Source: Clostridiaceae bacterium
GTDB lineage: Bacteria > Bacillota > Clostridia > Saccharofermentanales > Fastidiosipilaceae
Reading direction: 5' to 3'
NCBI GenBank assembly: GCA_012514965.1
Contig: JAAYZH010000011.1
Coordinates: forward strand, 1-5,189
DNA length: 5,189 nucleotides
Shown piece after piece: positions 1-5,189 of this stretch (positions are counted from its first letter, which is position 1; each line of letters opens with the position of its first letter). The notes beneath the pieces were generated by a model that saw only the letters and a program-made list of their open reading frames with translations, searched no databases and had not been told where the DNA came from. A program made the translations under genes and the position numbers.

Positions 1-4
1 AGCC

Positions 5-170
5 CGAATCGTGGCAAAATTCCGAGTTGTGTGGCCACTCCGCTTGGATAACTCTGATATTTGTCCCCAGAACCTCGAATCGTGGCAAATAACCGAGTTG
101 TGTGGCCACTCCGCTTGGATAAGTCGGAGATTTGGCACGCAACCCTCGAACCTGGAGATTTGGCACGCTA
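5..170. repeat. Tandem array, 71-bp period, two units plus degenerate third
   Basis: Two 47-bp blocks, 5-51 and 76-122, are identical except for three adjacent bases (att at 19-21, taa at 90-92). Both begin cgaatcgtggcaaa and end ccactccgcttggataa. The 24 bp after each block (52-75 and 123-146) also align, at about 15 of 24 positions, so the true unit is 71 bp and not a dispersed 47-bp element. A third, shortened and diverged unit seems to follow from about 147. No open reading frame is shared between units, and the 71-bp period shifts frame, so this is unlikely to be coding repeat. The first unit starts within 5 bp of the left edge, so the array may extend further. Function is unknown. Confidence 0.85.
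126..168. repeat. 15-bp direct repeat nested in the 71-bp array
   Basis: The 15-mer ggagatttggcacgc occurs at 126-140 and again at 154-168, 28 bp apart. Both copies are exact and are followed by a/t, then acc. The same core appears in weaker form at 56-66 (gatatttgtcc). This suggests a smaller sub-unit of about 28 bp duplicated inside the end of the 71-bp array. Confidence 0.8.
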
Positions 171-259
171 CCCCCCCGAACTCCGCCAAACCACAAATCA
201 CATCTAAACTAGATTTTGCTCCCCCACAAATACACATTTTGTACTGCGTTATCGTGATA

Positions 260-429
260 GCACATTCACCGTTTGCTTACCCGCAAGTGCGCAACTTGTC
301 CTACATTATCGTAGCACTACATTACTGCTTGATCAGCCAGAAGTAGAGCAAAGCCACTTGAAGAATAGCAGCACATTTACCGTTTGATCAGCCACACGTA
401 GATCAGAGTCAACTGAAGAATGGCAGCCA
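260..429. repeat. Tandem array, ~55-bp period, overlapping the 3' end of the DUF1294 gene
   Basis: Three units can be aligned, starting near 260, 316 and 371. The first and third begin gcacattcaccgtttg and gcacatttaccgtttg, differing at one base. The second and third share ttgatcagcca and, further on, ttgaagaat/ctgaagaat and gcagc. The last unit is the living 3' end of the DUF1294 gene. The middle one is about 80% identical to it over 51 bp. The first is the most decayed and has small deletions. The inter-unit spacer (agcacat-like) is also repeated, which points to local tandem duplication and not to the remains of a second full-length gene. Confidence 0.8.
322..372 (-). pseudogene. Duplicated 3'-terminal fragment of the DUF1294 gene
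   Basis: Read on the minus strand this segment encodes AAILQVALLYFWLIKQ followed by TAA. The neighbouring intact gene ends AAILQLTLIYVWLIKR and TAA. Eleven of 16 residues are identical and the rest are mostly conservative hydrophobic changes. At the DNA level 10 of 51 positions differ and there are no gaps. Four of the nine altered codons are synonymous. The fragment lies 55 bp downstream of the intact terminus, has no start codon or RBS, and is out of frame with the preceding stop, so it should not be translated. It is gene-derived sequence in the 3' untranslated region. Confidence 0.75.
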
Positions 430-652
430 GAGGGATTATGATACGAAAACGCGTGTGGCGGGTTTTGTGCCGAAATAGCTGCATACCCATGAAGGCCCCT
501 GGTCCGCCGCCGAGCACAGCTATCCACAGCAAAACGCGTTCCGGGATTCGCCAGCGGCCGTGCCGGGCTTTGGCCTTGTCGAGGAAATAGAGAAGGAAGA
601 CGACGCTATTCCACAATATGATCCCTATAACGATTCGTTCGTGCAATTTCAC
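377..652 (-). CDS. DUF1294 family small membrane protein
   Basis: This 91-residue protein matches the small DUF1294 membrane family, whose biochemical role is unknown. From the chosen GTG start it has a short polar N-terminus, a first membrane helix at about residues 8-24, then the family signature: a DK pair at 25-26, WRIPE at 34-38, a Gly-rich LGGGPGAF helix start at 47-54, and RHKT at 61-64. A last hydrophobic helix at about 71-89 ends WLIKR. The length is normal for the family. An in-frame ATG further upstream at 718 would add 22 residues, has no Shine-Dalgarno sequence and lacks family character, so GTG at 652 is preferred; it follows AAGGAGAGG. The gene lies downstream of the LTA synthase gene on the same strand, separated by 265 bp of repeats, so co-transcription is possible but unproven. 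Its last 51 bp are duplicated just downstream. The family assignment is firm; the function is not known. Confidence 0.88.
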   Translation of the reverse strand: MKLHERIVIGIILWNSVVFLLYFLDKAKARHGRWRIPERVLLWIAVLGGGPGAFMGMQLFRHKTRHTRFRIIIPLAAILQLTLIYVWLIKR

Positions 653-662
653 CTGGTCTCTT

Positions 663-671
663 CCTCTCCTT
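663..671 (-). promoter_or_regulatory. RBS deciding the DUF1294 start
   Basis: The minus strand reads AAGGAGAGG here, followed by 10 bases and then GTG at 652. The more upstream ATG at 718 has no comparable sequence. The spacing is a little long, but the site supports the shorter reading frame. Confidence 0.55.
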
Positions 672-716
672 ATCCAATGTCGTTCGAGCGGCCAAAAGAC
701 GCCCACAATCGTTATC

Positions 717-722
717 ATTTTA
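717..722 (-). promoter_or_regulatory. Weak -10 candidate for the DUF1294 gene
   Basis: The minus strand reads TAAAAT immediately downstream of the last 40-bp repeat unit and about 65 bases before the GTG start. No good -35 sits 16-18 bp upstream, where the GC-rich repeat begins. It is the only AT-rich stretch between the array and the gene, so it is recorded as a possibility only. Confidence 0.2.
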
Positions 723-844
723 CATCACCGCCCCCTACGCGCGGTGTCCCCTGGTAAGCGCACATCACCGCCCCCTACGCGCGGTGTCCCCTGGTAAGCA
801 GCCCATCACCGCCCCCTACGCGCGGTGTCCCCTGGTAAGCAGCC
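723..844. repeat. Three tandem 40/41-bp GC-rich units, each with a hairpin
   Basis: Units start at 723, 763 and 804. Each contains the same 37-bp core (catcaccgccccc ... ccctggtaagc) followed by a short linker, gca after the first and agcc after the next two. Within each core CACCGC and GCGGTG form a 6-bp inverted repeat around a 9-base loop (726-731 with 741-746, 766-771 with 781-786, 807-812 with 822-827). The cores appear identical in all three units, so the expansion is recent or homogenised. The linkers are 3-4 bases, far too short to be CRISPR spacers. The array lies in the gap after the LTA synthase gene, so in its mRNA it could form three successive hairpins; no T-run follows, so they are not standard intrinsic terminators. 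Confidence 0.93.
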
Positions 845-924
845 CATCACCGCGCCTCAGCGCTCATCGCCGTCCCTCAGCGACCATCGCCGTGCGTCAG
901 CGTCCATCGCTGCCGTTCTACTCC
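845..924. repeat. Four tandem 20-bp units running into the LTA synthase stop codon
   Basis: Units start exactly every 20 bp at 845, 865, 885 and 905: catcaccgcgcctcagcgct, catcgccgtccctcagcgac, catcgccgtgcgtcagcgtc and catcgctgccgttctactcc. The first three are close. The fourth is diverged and contains the stop codon of the LTA synthase gene (918-920). The opening catcaccgc matches the opening of the 40/41-bp units, so the two arrays look related: the longer unit may be a 20-bp unit plus about 20 bp of new sequence. A 20-bp period shifts frame, so this is not a coding repeat. Confidence 0.85.
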
Positions 925-2642
925 ATCACGAAGCGCTCGTAGAACTTCCCGCGGATCGAGTAGTCCGAGATCTTCAGCGCCTCCTGCAGGAGGTCCCAGC
1001 CATCCGCCGGAGCAGCAAGCTCGCCGGTCGGCAGGACAGGCGAACCCGAGAATTTGCCCAGCAGATTTCGGCCCATGACGGTGTCTTCGTAAAGCTTCTG
1101 GTCAGCACCCAGCAAGTAGAGCAGCGTAGGCATCATGTCGATCTGACCGCCGGGGTTCGTGATCTCCAGGCTAGGCAAGCCCGGTGCGTGAACAATGAAG
1201 GGCACCTGCTTGTGGTTGTCGGGCAAGTCGGTCTTGTAGTACTTGTGAATGCCTTCGTGGTCGCCGTAGATCACGAGTGCGGCGTTGTCGAGAATGCCTT
1301 CCTGCTCAAGAGCGCGATAGAAACGGCCGAATGCCTCGTCGACATAGCGAATGCTCTGGAGGTAGTCGGTGGAGATGTTCTCCTCCGCGAAAGTCAGGTG
1401 CTTCTGCTCCTCGGGCAGCTCGAAGGGAATGTGCGAGCTGATCGTGATGATGAAGAAGTTGTAGGGCTCGGGCAGCGAGCGAATTTCATGCAGCGACTGG
1501 CCAAAGAGGGCCTCGTCGGAAATACCCATACCCATTTGCTCCGCTATCGTAAACTGCGTTTCGTCGATGTAGCGCGTGAAGCCGAGCTTCGGAAACACGG
1601 TGTTCCGGTTCCAGAATTCGGCATCGTCACCATGAATCGCAACAGAGGTATAGCCGGATTCCCCGAGGATTTTTGGCAGTGAGTTATAGACGTTCTCGCC
1701 AAAGCGCAGAAATGCGCTGCCGTCGGCGATGGGATACATGGATGTGTTGAAAATCAGTTCGGCGTCTGAGCTGTTGCCGTCTTTGACCTGCTCGATGACG
1801 TCTGAGAAGTACAAGCTGCTGTCGAGGAGTGCGTTGAGATTAGGAGTGATTTCGTTGCCAAGAATTTCCTTGTCGATCAGGAAGTTTTCGAGAGATTCGA
1901 ACTGTATGATGATGAGGTTTTTGCCCTTGAGACTGCCGGCGAGCGAGCGATATTCGATCTCGGGGCTCAGGAAGCGAGCATTATCGTCGTGCCAATCCGC
2001 GATGACCTCGACACGCTCGGGGGTCAGCTCCTCGGCTCTGTCCTGCGTCAGGCGATAGAGATCATAGATGTGATTGCCGATAGGCGACATATACAGGGGC
2101 AGCATCTTGTAGTTACCCAGGAGTTTATAGTGTTCGAGCCTCACGTAGTTGCCGAGCATCAGCGCTGTGGCCAGGCCAAAGGCTGCGAAGAACAGAGGTA
2201 CTCTCCGCAAAGGTAGCTTGAATCGATTTTTGGCGAAGAGCCAGGCCAAAACCGGAAGGTCGACAAACAGTAGAAAGTCTCGCACCCGGAGCAGCGAGCG
2301 TATGCTGCTGCCGAGGTCGTTGAGTACGTTCGTGGCTCCCAGCATGTGCAGACTGATCAGACGGCCAAAGGACCGCGCATAGACCGCGTCAATAAAAAGG
2401 ATCAGCGAGAACACGAAGTTCATGACGAGCAGGTACTTGTGGCTCTTCCGCTGCGGCAGCAAAAAAGAAAATGAAATAAAGAACAGAACGGGTGCCAGGG
2501 CAAACAGGCTGTAAAGCAGACTTTGGAAGTCTATGGGCTCTAACGTGCTTAGTACGTAGATGGACTTAAGCAGCAGGAGTCCGGCAATGTAGAGCCAGGC
2601 CGGAAGATGTAGGGGCTTCTGCTCCTTCTCGATCGCTTGCAT
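918..2642 (-). CDS. ltaS: LTA synthase family sulfatase-fold membrane protein
   Basis: Predicted 574-residue polyglycerol-phosphate polymerase or related phosphoglycerol transferase. Such enzymes take glycerol-phosphate from phosphatidylglycerol and act on the outer face of the membrane. Five hydrophobic helices are seen at about 16-34, 42-62, 70-90, 123-139 and 148-167, then a linker and an extracellular sulfatase-fold domain from about 240. Its motifs follow the LtaS order: IIIQFES with the metal-binding Glu249, TPNLN at 266-270, DGNSSDAE at 288-295, HGDD at 337-340, FWNR at 343-346, SSHIPF at 402-407 and YGDHEG at 459-464 with the Asp-His metal ligands. Ser291 occupies the place of the usual nucleophilic Thr (Thr300 in Staphylococcus aureus). 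The start is ATG at 2642, which has AGGAG eight bases upstream; an in-frame ATG at 2699 would add 19 polar residues, lies upstream of the -10 candidate and lacks an RBS. It is divergent from plsY. Family assignment is firm; LTA synthase proper versus a paralogous primase or transferase cannot be decided. Confidence 0.93.
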   Translation of the reverse strand: MQAIEKEQKPLHLPAWLYIAGLLLLKSIYVLSTLEPIDFQSLLYSLFALAPVLFFISFSFLLPQRKSHKYLLVMNFVFSLILFIDAVYARSFGRLISLHMLGATNVLNDLGSSIRSLLRVRDFLLFVDLPVLAWLFAKNRFKLPLRRVPLFFAAFGLATALMLGNYVRLEHYKLLGNYKMLPLYMSPIGNHIYDLYRLTQDRAEELTPERVEVIADWHDDNARFLSPEIEYRSLAGSLKGKNLIIIQFESLENFLIDKEILGNEITPNLNALLDSSLYFSDVIEQVKDGNSSDAELIFNTSMYPIADGSAFLRFGENVYNSLPKILGESGYTSVAIHGDDAEFWNRNTVFPKLGFTRYIDETQFTIAEQMGMGISDEALFGQSLHEIRSLPEPYNFFIITISSHIPFELPEEQKHLTFAEENISTDYLQSIRYVDEAFGRFYRALEQEGILDNAALVIYGDHEGIHKYYKTDLPDNHKQVPFIVHAPGLPSLEITNPGGQIDMMPTLLYLLGADQKLYEDTVMGRNLLGKFSGSPVLPTGELAAPADGWDLLQEALKISDYSIRGKFYERFVME

Positions 2643-2650
2643 AATTCTTT

Positions 2651-2655
2651 CTCCT
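2651..2655 (-). promoter_or_regulatory. RBS deciding the LTA synthase start
   Basis: The minus strand reads AGGAG, followed by eight bases and ATG at 2642. This favours the 574-residue form over the longer frame that opens at 2699. Confidence 0.8.
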
Positions 2656-2664
2656 ATACAAATC

Positions 2665-2682
2665 ACTCGAGTCTCTTCGAGT
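2665..2682. promoter_or_regulatory. Inverted repeat in the LTA synthase leader
   Basis: ACTCGA (2665-2670) and TCGAGT (2677-2682) form a perfect 6-bp inverted repeat with a 6-base centre. It lies between the -10 candidate and the RBS of the LTA synthase gene, so it could be an operator just inside the transcript or a small hairpin in the 5' leader. The sequence shows the symmetry only; a regulatory role is inferred. Confidence 0.4.
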
Positions 2683-2689
2683 CGGTCAA

Positions 2690-2698
2690 AGTATAGCA
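2690..2698 (-). promoter_or_regulatory. Extended -10 promoter candidate for the LTA synthase gene
   Basis: The minus strand reads TGCTATACT: the hexamer TATACT matches the consensus at five of six positions and is preceded by the extended -10 TGn. It is 48 bp from the start codon. No good -35 is visible at 16-18 bp, which extended -10 promoters tolerate. Confidence 0.5.
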
Positions 2699-2748
2699 AA
2701 TTGCATCAGCGAAATCTGTGCGTGGAATCAACTTCGGCGTTTCGCCTG

Positions 2749-2757
2749 TGCTACACT
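2749..2757 (+). promoter_or_regulatory. Extended -10 promoter candidate for plsY
   Basis: TGCTACACT is an extended -10 (TGn plus TACACT, four of six consensus positions) ending 29 bp before the plsY GTG. It differs by one base from the facing element of the LTA synthase gene (TGCTATACT), so the two divergent promoters look alike. No convincing -35 is seen. Confidence 0.42.
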
Positions 2758-2759
2758 TG

Positions 2760-2772
2760 AAAAAACTTTTTT
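2760..2772. promoter_or_regulatory. A6-C-T6 symmetric element next to the plsY RBS
   Basis: Six A, one C and six T form a symmetric element directly before the plsY Shine-Dalgarno sequence and close to the expected transcription start. It may be only an AT-rich initial transcribed region, or a weak hairpin or protein-binding site. It is too short and weak to be a terminator for anything upstream. Confidence 0.3.
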
Positions 2773-2779
2773 GAGGAGG
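2773..2779 (+). promoter_or_regulatory. RBS for plsY GTG start
   Basis: GAGGAGG followed by seven bases and GTG at 2787 is a near-ideal Shine-Dalgarno sequence, fixing the non-ATG start. Confidence 0.88.
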
Positions 2780-2786
2780 ACAATTC

Positions 2787-3437
2787 GTGAAAGAACTCAT
2801 CATTGCGTTGGTTTTGGCCGCGGCCGCTGGGTATCTATTAGGCAGTGTGAACACCGCTATTCTGGTGTCACGTTTGCTCAAGCATGACGACATCCGCAAG
2901 TATGGCAGCGGCAACGCCGGCGTGACGAACATGTATAGAGTCTACGGCAAGCTGCCGGCTCTGCTCACGGTATTGGGCGACTTCCTGAAGGCTGCGCTGG
3001 CAGTCGTGGTCTCCCGCCTCTTCTTCCACGTGTTAGGTGTAGACCTCTCCTACGATCCGGGCTACCTGGCCGGTCTCTTCGTCCTGCTCGGCCACATCTT
3101 CCCTGTCTACTTTGCTTTCAAAGGCGGCAAAGGGGTCATGCCCCTGATCGGCGTACTCACAGTGGTCAATCCCCTGCTGCTTGCGATCCTGGCCGCCTTG
3201 ACGCTGCCGGCTGTCCTCCTGACGCGCAAAATGTCGCTCGGCTCGGTGATCGGATCTGTGGCGATGCCGGTTGCGGGTGGGGTTTTGGCCGGGGTGCAAG
3301 GTGAAAACACGCTTGCGATTACGCTCTACCTCGTCGCCTACGCAGTCCTGATCCTGGTCTCTCATCGCGGGAATATAAAGCGACTCCTGGCCGGAACGGA
3401 AAACCCGCTCTCGACCAGGAGCCCAAAATCTAAGTAG
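2787..3437 (+). CDS. plsY: Acyl-phosphate:glycerol-3-phosphate acyltransferase PlsY
   Basis: This integral membrane enzyme transfers an acyl group from acyl-phosphate to glycerol-3-phosphate, making lysophosphatidic acid, the first committed step of phospholipid synthesis in most bacteria. The 216-residue length is typical. All three family motifs are present: GSGNAGVTN at 40-48, GHIFPVYFAFKGGKGV at 102-117 (Gly-rich phosphate-binding loop), and HRGNIKRLLAGTE at 193-205. The conserved early GYLLGS is at 15-20 and SLGS at 150-153. Hydrophobic segments cover about 4-24, 57-80, 91-111, 119-145, 153-170 and 174-192, with a short basic tail. After KGGKGV the usual A-T is replaced by M-P, a minor variation. 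The start is GTG, fixed by GAGGAGG seven bases upstream. The gene appears to be transcribed alone from a promoter divergent to the LTA synthase gene. The 146 bp after it, up to the convergent DUF1295 gene, contain no gene and no stem with T-run that I can recognise as a terminator. Confidence 0.97.
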   Translation: MKELIIALVLAAAAGYLLGSVNTAILVSRLLKHDDIRKYGSGNAGVTNMYRVYGKLPALLTVLGDFLKAALAVVVSRLFFHVLGVDLSYDPGYLAGLFVLLGHIFPVYFAFKGGKGVMPLIGVLTVVNPLLLAILAALTLPAVLLTRKMSLGSVIGSVAMPVAGGVLAGVQGENTLAITLYLVAYAVLILVSHRGNIKRLLAGTENPLSTRSPKSK

Positions 3438-3583
3438 GTTCGAAGCCACCGAAAAGTCCGGTCCATCATCGTCGCTTTCGGCGCTGTCGTGGCAACTTGC
3501 GCCGGTATTCGTGCATGCATCTAAGACAGTAACGAACGCTGCCATTCGAGCAACTTCTTCAGTGACCTGGTGCGTTCAGCACG

Positions 3584-4354
3584 CTACGCCTTGGGAAGCC
3601 ACGGGAAGAACTTGGGTGTGCGACGCTTGTAGTCTTCCCAGTCCGCGCGGCCTTCGTATTTCTTCTCGAGCATGGGTACGCCGGAGACATAGAGCAGAAA
3701 GAATGTGATCAGCAGGGGGCTCAGAATCAGCCAGTAATTGCGGCCGCCGCTGATGGCCAGGAGGAAGATCCCCCACCATTGTGTAGCTTCGCCAAAATAG
3801 TTCGGGTGGCGGGTGTAGCGCCACAGCCCGGTCTGGATCAGCGTGCCCTTGTTCGCGGGATTGGCCCGGAACTGACGCAGCTGACGGTCCCCGACTGCCT
3901 CAAAGAAGAAGCCGATCAGCCAGAGTACGAGGCCAAAGGTGGCCAGGAGGCTCCAGCCCGCTAGATCCTGCAGATTGGTCGTGATCGTCGTGAGATTGAT
4001 CAGGAAGTTCAAGACCAGCTGCAAGAGATAAATCTGCACGAACATGCGGATGTAGAAGGTCTTGGGATCCCAGGTGTTGCGCATATTGGCGTAGCGGAAG
4101 TCTTCCGGCTTGCCGACGTTGCGGCGGATCAGGTACCAGCTGAGGCGCGCCCCCCAGACCAGCACGAGAACGCTGATGACAATGGGTACAGCCCCACCTG
4201 GTTTGCCCAGCAAAAGGGACACCAAAGTCGAGAGCATGAAGGACAGCCCCCAGGTGATGTCAATCAGTCCGTTGTTCTTCTGGACCTGGGCAATCACGAA
4301 GGTCACCACAAAAAAGGCCAACATAGCTGCGAGTATCAGTAAATAGTCCGTCAT
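3584..4354 (-). CDS. DUF1295 family membrane protein, steroid 5-alpha-reductase-like
   Basis: A 256-residue polytopic membrane protein of the DUF1295 family, related to steroid 5-alpha-reductases and isoprenylcysteine methyltransferase-like proteins. These are presumed to act on lipid substrates, but no bacterial substrate is established. The family landmarks are clear: DITWGLSF at 32-39, the FE-x3-D-x-Q segment at 151-158, [14 protein letters not shown] at 176-189 (the cofactor-binding signature of the superfamily), SGVPMLE at 224-230, and the C-terminal [14 protein letters not shown] at 242-255. Hydrophobic helices lie at about 4-22, 34-50, 54-76, 103-121, 131-150, 192-201 and 207-225. Length and ends match the family, so it looks intact. 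Its ATG overlaps the TGA of the degV-family gene by one base (TGATG), with AAGGAG inside the upstream gene 11 bases before the start, so translation is probably coupled. An actual reductase reaction is an inference from fold family. Confidence 0.92.
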   Translation of the reverse strand: MTDYLLILAAMLAFFVVTFVIAQVQKNNGLIDITWGLSFMLSTLVSLLLGKPGGAVPIVISVLVLVWGARLSWYLIRRNVGKPEDFRYANMRNTWDPKTFYIRMFVQIYLLQLVLNFLINLTTITTNLQDLAGWSLLATFGLVLWLIGFFFEAVGDRQLRQFRANPANKGTLIQTGLWRYTRHPNYFGEATQWWGIFLLAISGGRNYWLILSPLLITFFLLYVSGVPMLEKKYEGRADWEDYKRRTPKFFPWLPKA

Positions 4355-5189
4355 CAGGCGGTCGTCTCCTTCTCTATGTAGGCAACGGCAACGCTGCCTT
4401 GACCGGCGAACAAGACCACAGCAGACGAGATCTGCGTGGTATAGACCGGCGCGCGTCCGGTGAGGCGCGTCATCTCCTGCTCGAGCGCGGCGGCGCGCTC
4501 AGGAGCGTCGGCATGCACGATCGCATAGTCGCCGACCGGTTTGCCGCGCAGGGCCTTGATCAAGTTCTTCCAGTTCTTTTTGTCCGAGAAAGCCACGCCC
4601 TTAATGGTGCCCTTGCCTTCGGGATCAATCGTAATCAGCGGCTTGAAATGCAGCTTGATCAGGAGGTCACCGATCCGCTCGCTGACGCGCCCGGAACGGG
4701 CCATGGGACCGATGTCCAGCACGCTGACCACAATCTTCGCGCGGGCTCGCATCGCCTCCATCGCCGCTACGAGAGCGGGAAACTCCAGGCCCGCCTCGAT
4801 CAGCCTGACAGCCTCGCGGACCAGCAGGCCCTCAGCACCGGAATTCACCTTCGTGTCAATCAAGGCGACCCGGTCGGCAGCTTCCGGCAGCTCCGCGATA
4901 GCCTCACGGAAACGTCCATACGTGCCGCTCATCTCTGCCGATACCGTGAGTACCATCACCTTGTCATAGTGATTGAGGATCGGCTTCAGGAAGCTGTGAA
5001 TCTGGGCGGTATTCAGCTGCGCCGTCGACGCGCCGATGATATGCTCCTGCAGATAACCGCTGTCGATTCTGACTTTGTCCAGATAGCTCACACCCTCAAC
5101 CATGATGTTGATCGGGATCTGGAAGACCTTATGCTCGTGAACGAACTCCGGAGGCAGGTCGGCAATCGAGTCTGTAACGCAGGCAATAT
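4354..5189 (-). CDS. degV: DegV/FakB-type fatty-acid-binding protein, 5' end outside window
   Basis: DegV-family proteins bind a long-chain fatty acid; those that work with the kinase FakA (FakB) present it for phosphorylation to acyl-phosphate. The frame continues past the internal Met codon at 5103 to the window edge: the added 28 codons read [15 protein letters not shown] and onward, the expected DegV N-terminus with its TDS motif. Only the start codon and a few residues should be missing; 277 residues are visible, close to the usual 280 or so. Other family landmarks are [15 protein letters not shown] (the Ser/Thr-rich loop that contacts the fatty-acid carboxylate), [33 protein letters not shown], an [10 protein letters not shown] segment, and a C-terminal [24 protein letters not shown] stretch. 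It is the first visible gene of a two-gene operon with the DUF1295 gene. Whether it partners with a FakA kinase or has an N-terminal fusion lies outside the window. Confidence 0.95.
   Translation of the reverse strand, partial: IACVTDSIADLPPEFVHEHKVFQIPINIMVEGVSYLDKVRIDSGYLQEHIIGASTAQLNTAQIHSFLKPILNHYDKVMVLTVSAEMSGTYGRFREAIAELPEAADRVALIDTKVNSGAEGLLVREAVRLIEAGLEFPALVAAMEAMRARAKIVVSVLDIGPMARSGRVSERIGDLLIKLHFKPLITIDPEGKGTIKGVAFSDKKNWKNLIKALRGKPVGDYAIVHADAPERAAALEQEMTRLTGRAPVYTTQISSAVVLFAGQGSVAVAYIEKETTA
4366..4371 (-). promoter_or_regulatory. RBS for the DUF1295 gene inside the degV 3' end
   Basis: The minus strand reads AAGGAG, 11 bases before the ATG at 4354 and within the last codons of the degV-family gene. 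Together with the TGATG overlap it supports coupled translation. Confidence 0.65.

Noticed and set aside
11..346. Plus-strand open frame of 111 codons at the left edge
   Set aside because: It runs through the 71-bp and 55-bp arrays, which shift frame between units, has no RBS, and shows no protein-like conservation.
653..718. 22-residue N-terminal extension of the DUF1294 protein
   Set aside because: No Shine-Dalgarno sequence precedes the ATG at 718, and the extra residues are not part of the family; GTG at 652 with AAGGAGAGG upstream gives the usual length.
723..844. CRISPR array, because the 37-bp core repeats regularly
   Set aside because: The intervals between cores are only 3-4 bases and nearly identical, so there are no spacers, and no cas gene is present.
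825..1682. Plus-strand open frame of 285 codons
   Set aside because: It starts inside the repeat array and then runs antisense to the conserved LTA synthase domain; its composition is a frame shadow with no family character and no RBS.
2643..2699. 19-residue N-terminal extension of the LTA synthase
   Set aside because: The upstream ATG lies upstream of the -10 candidate and lacks an RBS, whereas ATG at 2642 has AGGAG at eight bases and leaves a normal N-terminus.
3438..3583. Bidirectional terminator or small gene in the convergent gap
   Set aside because: Only short imperfect stems (4-5 bp) are present without a T-run on either strand, and there is no small frame with an RBS.
4354..5103. 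Complete degV gene starting at the internal Met codon
   Set aside because: The same frame continues to the window edge and encodes the conserved VTDS-containing DegV N-terminus, so the gene is cut by the window and does not start at 5103.

Overview
The window looks like chromosomal DNA from a monoderm, Bacillota-like bacterium of moderate to fairly high GC content. This rests on three things: a five-helix lipoteichoic acid (LTA) synthase-type protein, a PlsY acyl-phosphate acyltransferase with a DegV/FakB-type fatty-acid-binding protein nearby, and strong GGAGG-type ribosome binding sites (RBSs) with some GTG starts. I cannot name a genus. No tRNA, rRNA, insertion sequence or CRISPR array is visible.

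Layout from left to right. Positions 1-376 hold no intact gene. They carry a tandem array of period 71 (5 to about 170) that may continue beyond the left edge, then decayed tandem copies of the 3' end of the next gene (260-372). A small DUF1294 membrane protein gene lies on the minus strand at 377-652. The 653-917 gap is largely filled by two nested GC-rich arrays: three hairpin-bearing units of 40/41 bp, then four 20-bp units that run into the stop codon of the LTA synthase gene. That gene is on the minus strand at 918-2642. A 144-bp divergent intergenic region with two facing extended -10 promoter candidates separates it from plsY on the plus strand (2787-3437). After a 146-bp convergent gap with no recognisable gene or clear terminator come two minus-strand genes: a DUF1295 membrane oxidoreductase-like gene (3584-4354) and a degV-family gene (4354 to the right edge, 5' end cut off). 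These two overlap by one base (TGATG) and are surely co-transcribed.

The genes share a membrane-lipid theme. DegV/FakB proteins bind fatty acids that a kinase phosphorylates. PlsY uses the resulting acyl-phosphate to acylate glycerol-3-phosphate, the first step towards phosphatidylglycerol. LTA synthase takes glycerol-phosphate from phosphatidylglycerol to build the polymer. DUF1295 proteins resemble steroid 5-alpha-reductases and may modify a lipid, but their substrate is unknown. The pathway link is inferred from family knowledge.

The least ordinary material is the left 0.9 kb: four different short-period arrays around one small gene, one of them made of duplicated gene terminus. The LTA synthase also appears to carry Ser where the family normally has its catalytic Thr.
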